Source of the DNA: Stichopus chloronotus | Lineage: Eukaryota > Echinodermata > Holothuroidea > Aspidochirotida > Stichopodidae | Reading direction: 5' to 3' | NCBI GenBank assembly: GCA_021234535.1 | Contig: CM037838.1 | Span: 10,685,929-10,749,928, forward strand | DNA: 64,000 nucleotides | Shown: positions 59,175 through 64,000 of the stretch, piece by piece | Numbering within the stretch: position 1 is the first letter of the stretch | Layout of the letters: each line of letters opens with the position of its first letter | Notes under the pieces: model-generated | Database searches by the model: none | What the model was told of the DNA's origin: nothing | The model's input: only the letters and a program-made list of their open reading frames with translations | Program-made: the position numbers and the translations under genes

Positions 59175-59423
59175 AGGCTGTATTTCATCACCCTAAGCTA
59201 TATTTTTACCTCCCTGAAAGGAAAATTCTCAACTGGTTCTAAGTTAGAGTACTCTTAGATTGCCAGCAAATTCGAAAGATGCAGAGTAGCTCGTATTACA
59301 CAGCGTACACACGGATCCATTGTTTTGATTACACATGTGGAGGAATATAAGACAGGCTGAGGGAGGGACTAGAGGTAGGTGGTTAGGAGAATTGAAACTG
59401 TCTGGGGTAATGCATTACAGCCT
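59175..59423 (-). mobile_element. TTAA MITE family A, copy 2 (249 bp)
   Basis: This is the reverse-oriented copy of the element at 40821-41071, also flanked by TTAA (59171-59174 and 59424-59427). By eye the two differ at about ten substitutions, a one-base and a three-base indel, or roughly 95% identity. That indicates fairly recent amplification. Confidence 0.88.
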
Positions 59424-59427
59424 TTAA

Positions 59428-62400
59428 ATGTGTACAGTACCCGCTAAGCACGCATACAGTGATTTATCAGCAATGGCATACACCGCAGAAATAAATACGT
59501 ATTTATTTCTGTGGCATACAGGTGATTATTAATATATTGCATAGAAAAACTAGTTGTGTTCTTCTCGTGATTCGGATTCTCTCGTGGAATTTCTTATAAA
59601 TATATCTTACAAGCAAAGATAGTATCGCTGAATTGTTTTGTCTGTAGTTGAAATACATTCACAACACATGCATGGCTGTAGTCTAGACTAGAGATGCAGT
59701 GCTGGTGGCCCCTAGAAGTGAAATTACACACCAGAGGATTTAGTCAATGATGTAATACTAGGTAACAATTCAAAATGCTCATTTAGATCATAGGGTAATG
59801 ATGTGGAAAGGTTAACTATGCCACCCTATGACAATTCCAAAGTGAGCAGTGAGCACACCTTGAACCTAAGAAGTACACTAAATTGACACTTCATAAGTCT
59901 GGCTGGCAAAGTGAAATGAGGACTAGTAGCATATGCCTTGAGATGTACTGTACAGTTTCATGCAAACTTTGGATTATTTTGAAGATGTGTTCTTGTTTTG
60001 AGGTGAATTTTGGTTTGGTTTGAGCCCCAGCCTTCTAGGCAATTGGTGGTGCAAAGATCTTACCAAAGAACCACAAGTGTGACTGGAGGGCTACACATCT
60101 GCAATGGACTAATTTTCATAAATTATGTGACTCCACTCTCAATAAAGTAAGTTACGTTGTCTGAAGTACATGTCAGTCAGTAATAGCTATGTTTCTATAA
60201 ATGGGATGTGTAGGCCTATAGCAATCTGGGTGCCCTTGCTGTTCTGTATTATTACTGTACTTATTGTAATTTATAGAATGGTGTAAGCATACCAGGGTTG
60301 TTGATTTTTTTTTAAAAATAAAAAAAATCAGATTTTTTTTAGTCAAATAGGATTTTTACAAAATTTTTTTAAAATCACATTTCAGTTTGATGACTTCGAC
60401 CCCATTGTTTGTCAAAATTATCTTGCATGCATGCATACTCACCTACATTACATTCAGAACACTTCACAGGCTAATTAAACCTAGGATATGGTGCTTCAAT
60501 CCAGCATTTTTAGGAACGCAGGATCCTGCGTCCTGGAGGCAAGGTTTCACTTAGGGATGCAAATTCCTCCAACTACTTGCATCCGACCGGATGCAGCTCT
60601 ACAATCCTAGCCATTTTACTTCAGAGATTGCTATTTTCGTCCTCATCCAATGGACGCAAGTCAACATTATGCCTCATTCACAACCTCCCCCCTCCCATCC
60701 GCCATCCCTAAAGAACAAAAGGGGGTGACCAACTGAATAAAAGTTGAAATGGAACTTGAAATTCATGGAAAGGTTGATTATCTTTTGGAATCATGATAAC
60801 ACAAGCAATATATAACCAGCGCAGCTACACTATGTCCGATAATCAGAGGACACTACACTTTCATATTTTATACTATGATCGCCAGCATCTTGGCACTCCA
60901 CCTGCAGTAACATAGTTGCTATATTTTGGGTAATATATTTCTCCTTGAAATGTGCAATGGCTAACATACTGTAGGGGTCACGTTCAGTCCTTGAATTGGG
61001 GAATGTCTTGCATAATGCTCTTTGCCTGCTCCAGAACATGATGGTTTCAAATCAAACTTTATTGTGGCTGATGTTTTGTCCTCATGTTTATCTCAAATTT
61101 CATCACACCACTCCTACATAGCAGACTTACCAACCTCAAAAGTGCAAACTTGAGGTAATTGCAAGACCGAAATGTTGACACAACATTCCAAACAGAGACT
61201 TTTCGAAAGCAAAATAATACCGTATGGCAAAAGTGTTCCCTTAATAGTGTTCTTTTTTTTCACCCTCCTAATGATATAGTACATCTCGTTACAGGAGGGT
61301 CGCTACATATAAAGTTGCCTTTCTGTCAATGATATCTGAAAGTAAAAATAAGCTGAAACCAATGAAATTTATTAATCTTGGTCTCAGGAAACATCTGCAT
61401 CAAGGAGAATCTGATTTTTGTGGTGATGCTTGAAACCGTGAGCCACACTGCAAAACTGTGAGAACTGGCAAAGCTCGACAATGACTTACTTGAAAGAAAA
61501 CAAAAGTGAGATTGATGTTGTATTTGATATTATCATAGTCATTTTTATTAAACTCTCAGTTGCTTTTAATATTCAAAAGCACAACAGTGTATGATGCACA
61601 TTGCTTTTCACACACAGCTACAGTAGAGCACTGGTTAATGGTGAGCCTCATATCAAAAAGTACTTTTCAGCATTTTCTTTCGTATGTAGAAAGACACAAA
61701 AGTGACAGACATATATGGGAAGTTAAACAGAGAACCTCATGGTAGATAAATTGAAATATATAGATTGAAAATTTGAGAGGGAGACAAAGTCAAACAATGT
61801 AAAGCTTTGATGATTTTAATCAGCTTGATCCAGAACATGACCAGTGGTGGGGAAGAGACAGTGGAGGGAAATTTTTGAGAGACAGATATATACTGTAGCA
61901 TCTTTCAAGGCCTGGAATTTGTTAACCAGGTATTAGAAATGAAATAAATAAAAGATTACAACTTTACAATGCAAGTTATGTACCATCAGTCATGATTTCC
62001 CCATCATGACCATCATCCTCTTCTGCATGCAGCATAGCCTTCTAGACTACATGTACATAGTCAAGCGGTGATAGTGGGAGCCATGTAACAGCTATGGTCA
62101 TATTGCAGGGCAAACGGGCCGGTAAAGGTAGCAAACATTCACTTCTCTGTTTCAAGGATCTGATTTATGCTCAACAGTGCAACTGACTGCTCAAGTTACA
62201 GAACCATTGAGGTACAAGTATCAGGTACAAATTGTGCAAATGAAGTACAACCACATGTGAATACATGCAAACTGCTAGAACAAGTTTAGAGTTTCACTTG
62301 ACCCTGTAGTTCATATCTATGGTCAACACTTACAGACGCATTTCGCACATCCTACAGTAAATCTTCCAAAAACATGCACCGGCTAGTCCATTCAGTTGAT

Positions 62401-64000
62401 GCCATGTATGGCACCAATGGAACAAGGCCAACAATGGAACAACCCGAAGGCAATACAAATTTAACTATCCCAGGCCACATGAATCCCATGTCAGGGAAAA
62501 AGGTAGTGCTAAAATTTTGTGTAGCAGTTTTGGAGATTTTTGAGGTCCCTGGAAAAATGATGAGAACACAACTGTATGAATGCAGGCAAATACATGCTAC
62601 GCATATTTTTATTTGCATGGCAATTTGGCCTGTACAGTATGTGGTGCAGATTGTGTTGTGATACTGAATATTCATCACATGTGGGTTTTTCATGCCCTCT
62701 GATCTCAACCATTACATTTACCAAATAACAAAATTGAAAGAAGAAACCTAACATCAGGCAATCTATCAACTGAAATGAAGTTAGAAGAATTTCGGGGCCT
62801 GGTTGTTCCTTTCAAGCAGTATCATCTATCATTCTCAACAAATAACTGGCCCAAGTAAACAAACCAGTGCAGCGACAAGGATAAGACGGACTGAATTGTG
62901 CATTTGAACAGAATACGATGCAAACCAAATTCAAAAGCCAGGATAGATCAATGTGCATCGACTATGAAAGTTTTGTTGGAAAGTACACAGGTCTTATTTG
63001 AAAAGCTGGAATTACACCATTCACAAATACACCAAATACACAATAAAAAAGAAAAAAAAAAAGGCAGCACAGCTGCAGTTAACAACAGGATATTCACAGT
63101 AACAGTATACTGCATGTATGAATACCAAAAGAATGTGGGAGTCAAGACTTGGGAAAGTGTGCATGCCTTGCATATTGGGTATAGCCACCAATACATAACA
63201 TGTATCATCCATACCCCTGCACATGAGGGATGTTTCCTGTCACCGTCTGCAAGGATCGGCGCAGAGATGAAGAGGAGCACACATTCTCTTAGATGATACT
63301 TTTTGGTTCACCATCTGGTCTCGAACTCGGTGTTCCACTCTGAAGGAAGTTTCCCGAACGACTGTAAATTTTTACCATTTCAGGAAATGTTTCGGGAAAT
63401 AAATTTTTCTCACTCTGCCTGCACTATCAGTTAGATCGTCTCTATTTCAGGAAATAGAATGGGGATTCCGGGAAATTTTGAGACAAGTTTCAGGAAGATG
63501 ATGATGGAGTTGTGGAAACAACACTTCAACTACTGTGGCTGGAAACAAAAGCCGTAGGTGGCTTTCAGTAAACTTACTTTTACCTGTCTATCCTTGTTTT
63601 CCATTGACTTTACGAAATAGACTTTTGTCTTCACCCTTGGTTACAGCTGTCACTGTCATCTACAATTTGATTGCCATAGGTTTAATACACACTCACACAC
63701 CTGACCTATGGCAATAACTTCCTTAAAGCGCTGGTCCTAACAGAACAATATCAGATTCATTTCAGATCTGATATCTGTAAATTTCAGCTGAAATTTTCTC
63801 CAAACTTAGTCAAAAAGAGCAAAAGAAATGGCAATCTTATGTAATCATATGTGGAGTGGCTGACAAATATGATGACACAATAGAATGGTGATGTCATATC
63901 AAAGGATGGCTTTTATCAAAAAGGAATGAAAAACATTGCAACAATTTTTTTAAAAAAACCTTTTTGTAGAGTTGAATTTTAGATTTGAGCAGATTTGGAC
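59428..64000. other. No gene recognised
   Basis: Contains the partial hAT-like end at 60293 and otherwise unrecognised sequence. A minus-strand frame at 62352-62708 and an acidic minus-strand frame ending near 61980 are open but unrecognised. Confidence 0.5.
60293..60400. mobile_element. Left end of another hAT-like MITE
   Basis: CAGGGTTGTTGATTTTTTTT at 60293 matches the left terminus of the 127-bp element. It is followed by A/T-rich sequence with AAAATCA motifs. The right end could not be found, so the limit is approximate. Confidence 0.45.

Noticed and set aside
60293..60438. Complete hAT MITE with AAGCATAC/ATGCATAC duplication
   Set aside because: The right-hand match does not abut a CAACCCTG-type terminus, so only the left end is claimed.
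61974..62030. Possible acidic C-terminal exon on the minus strand (AEEDDGHDGEIMTDGT then stop)
   Set aside because: The acceptor is plausible but no partner exon could be found within the window.
62352..62708. 118-codon minus-strand frame and overlapping plus-strand frame
   Set aside because: Both unrecognised; no splice-linked neighbours and no clear coding bias.
1..64000. tRNA, rRNA, snRNA genes, CRISPR arrays or prokaryotic operons
   Set aside because: No cloverleaf with a convincing T-loop, no rRNA blocks and no regularly spaced direct repeats of CRISPR type were found by reading.

Overview
The window is eukaryotic, probably from a marine invertebrate deuterostome (an echinoderm-like animal is my best guess, low confidence). 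The evidence is GT-AG introns up to about 21 kb, a clear animal stomatin, a non-LTR reverse transcriptase of the CR1/L2/Jockey type, many short DNA-transposon derivatives, and frequent poly-C/poly-G tracts. I see no bacterial, phage or CRISPR features. Nearly all short open reading frames are chance or repeat-derived.

Two host genes are supported, both on the minus strand. (1) A stomatin/band-7 (SPFH) gene runs from about 53.45 kb down to 20.69 kb. Six coding exons join in frame at GT-AG sites into a protein of about 280 residues. Exons 2-6 are certain by similarity; exon 1 is proposed from a start codon, a donor and a matching phase. (2) Just upstream, at 57.43-58.38 kb, lies a single-exon gene for a basic, charged protein ending in a RING-H2 domain. 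Its RING is split by one extra base at 57515/57516, so the plain reading frame stops early although all eight zinc ligands are present across two frames.

Layout: 1-20 kb is gene-poor and rich in tandem repeats: 21-bp and 14-bp minisatellites, (GATT)n, degenerate (CTGA)n, a ~250-bp tandem repeat, and a ~145-bp repeat full of TGACCT half-sites. 20.7-53.5 kb is the stomatin gene. Its introns hold a 5'-truncated, frameshifted LINE, several MITEs with TTAA target sites, a 127-bp hAT-type MITE with a perfect 8-bp duplication, and a 2.0-kb hAT-like element with a foldback inside. From about 24 to 44 kb the sequence is also strikingly rich in the motif GTACAGTAC/GTACTGTAC. 53.5-57.4 kb is the stomatin 5' flank; 58.6-64 kb is mostly unannotated but holds a second copy of one MITE.

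The most useful observations are the single-base break in the RING gene, the reconstructed stomatin gene with a possible upstream ORF that ends on its start codon (TAATG), the set of TTAA MITE families, the hAT elements with 8-bp duplications, and the local GTACAGTAC enrichment. I found no previously undescribed multi-gene system.
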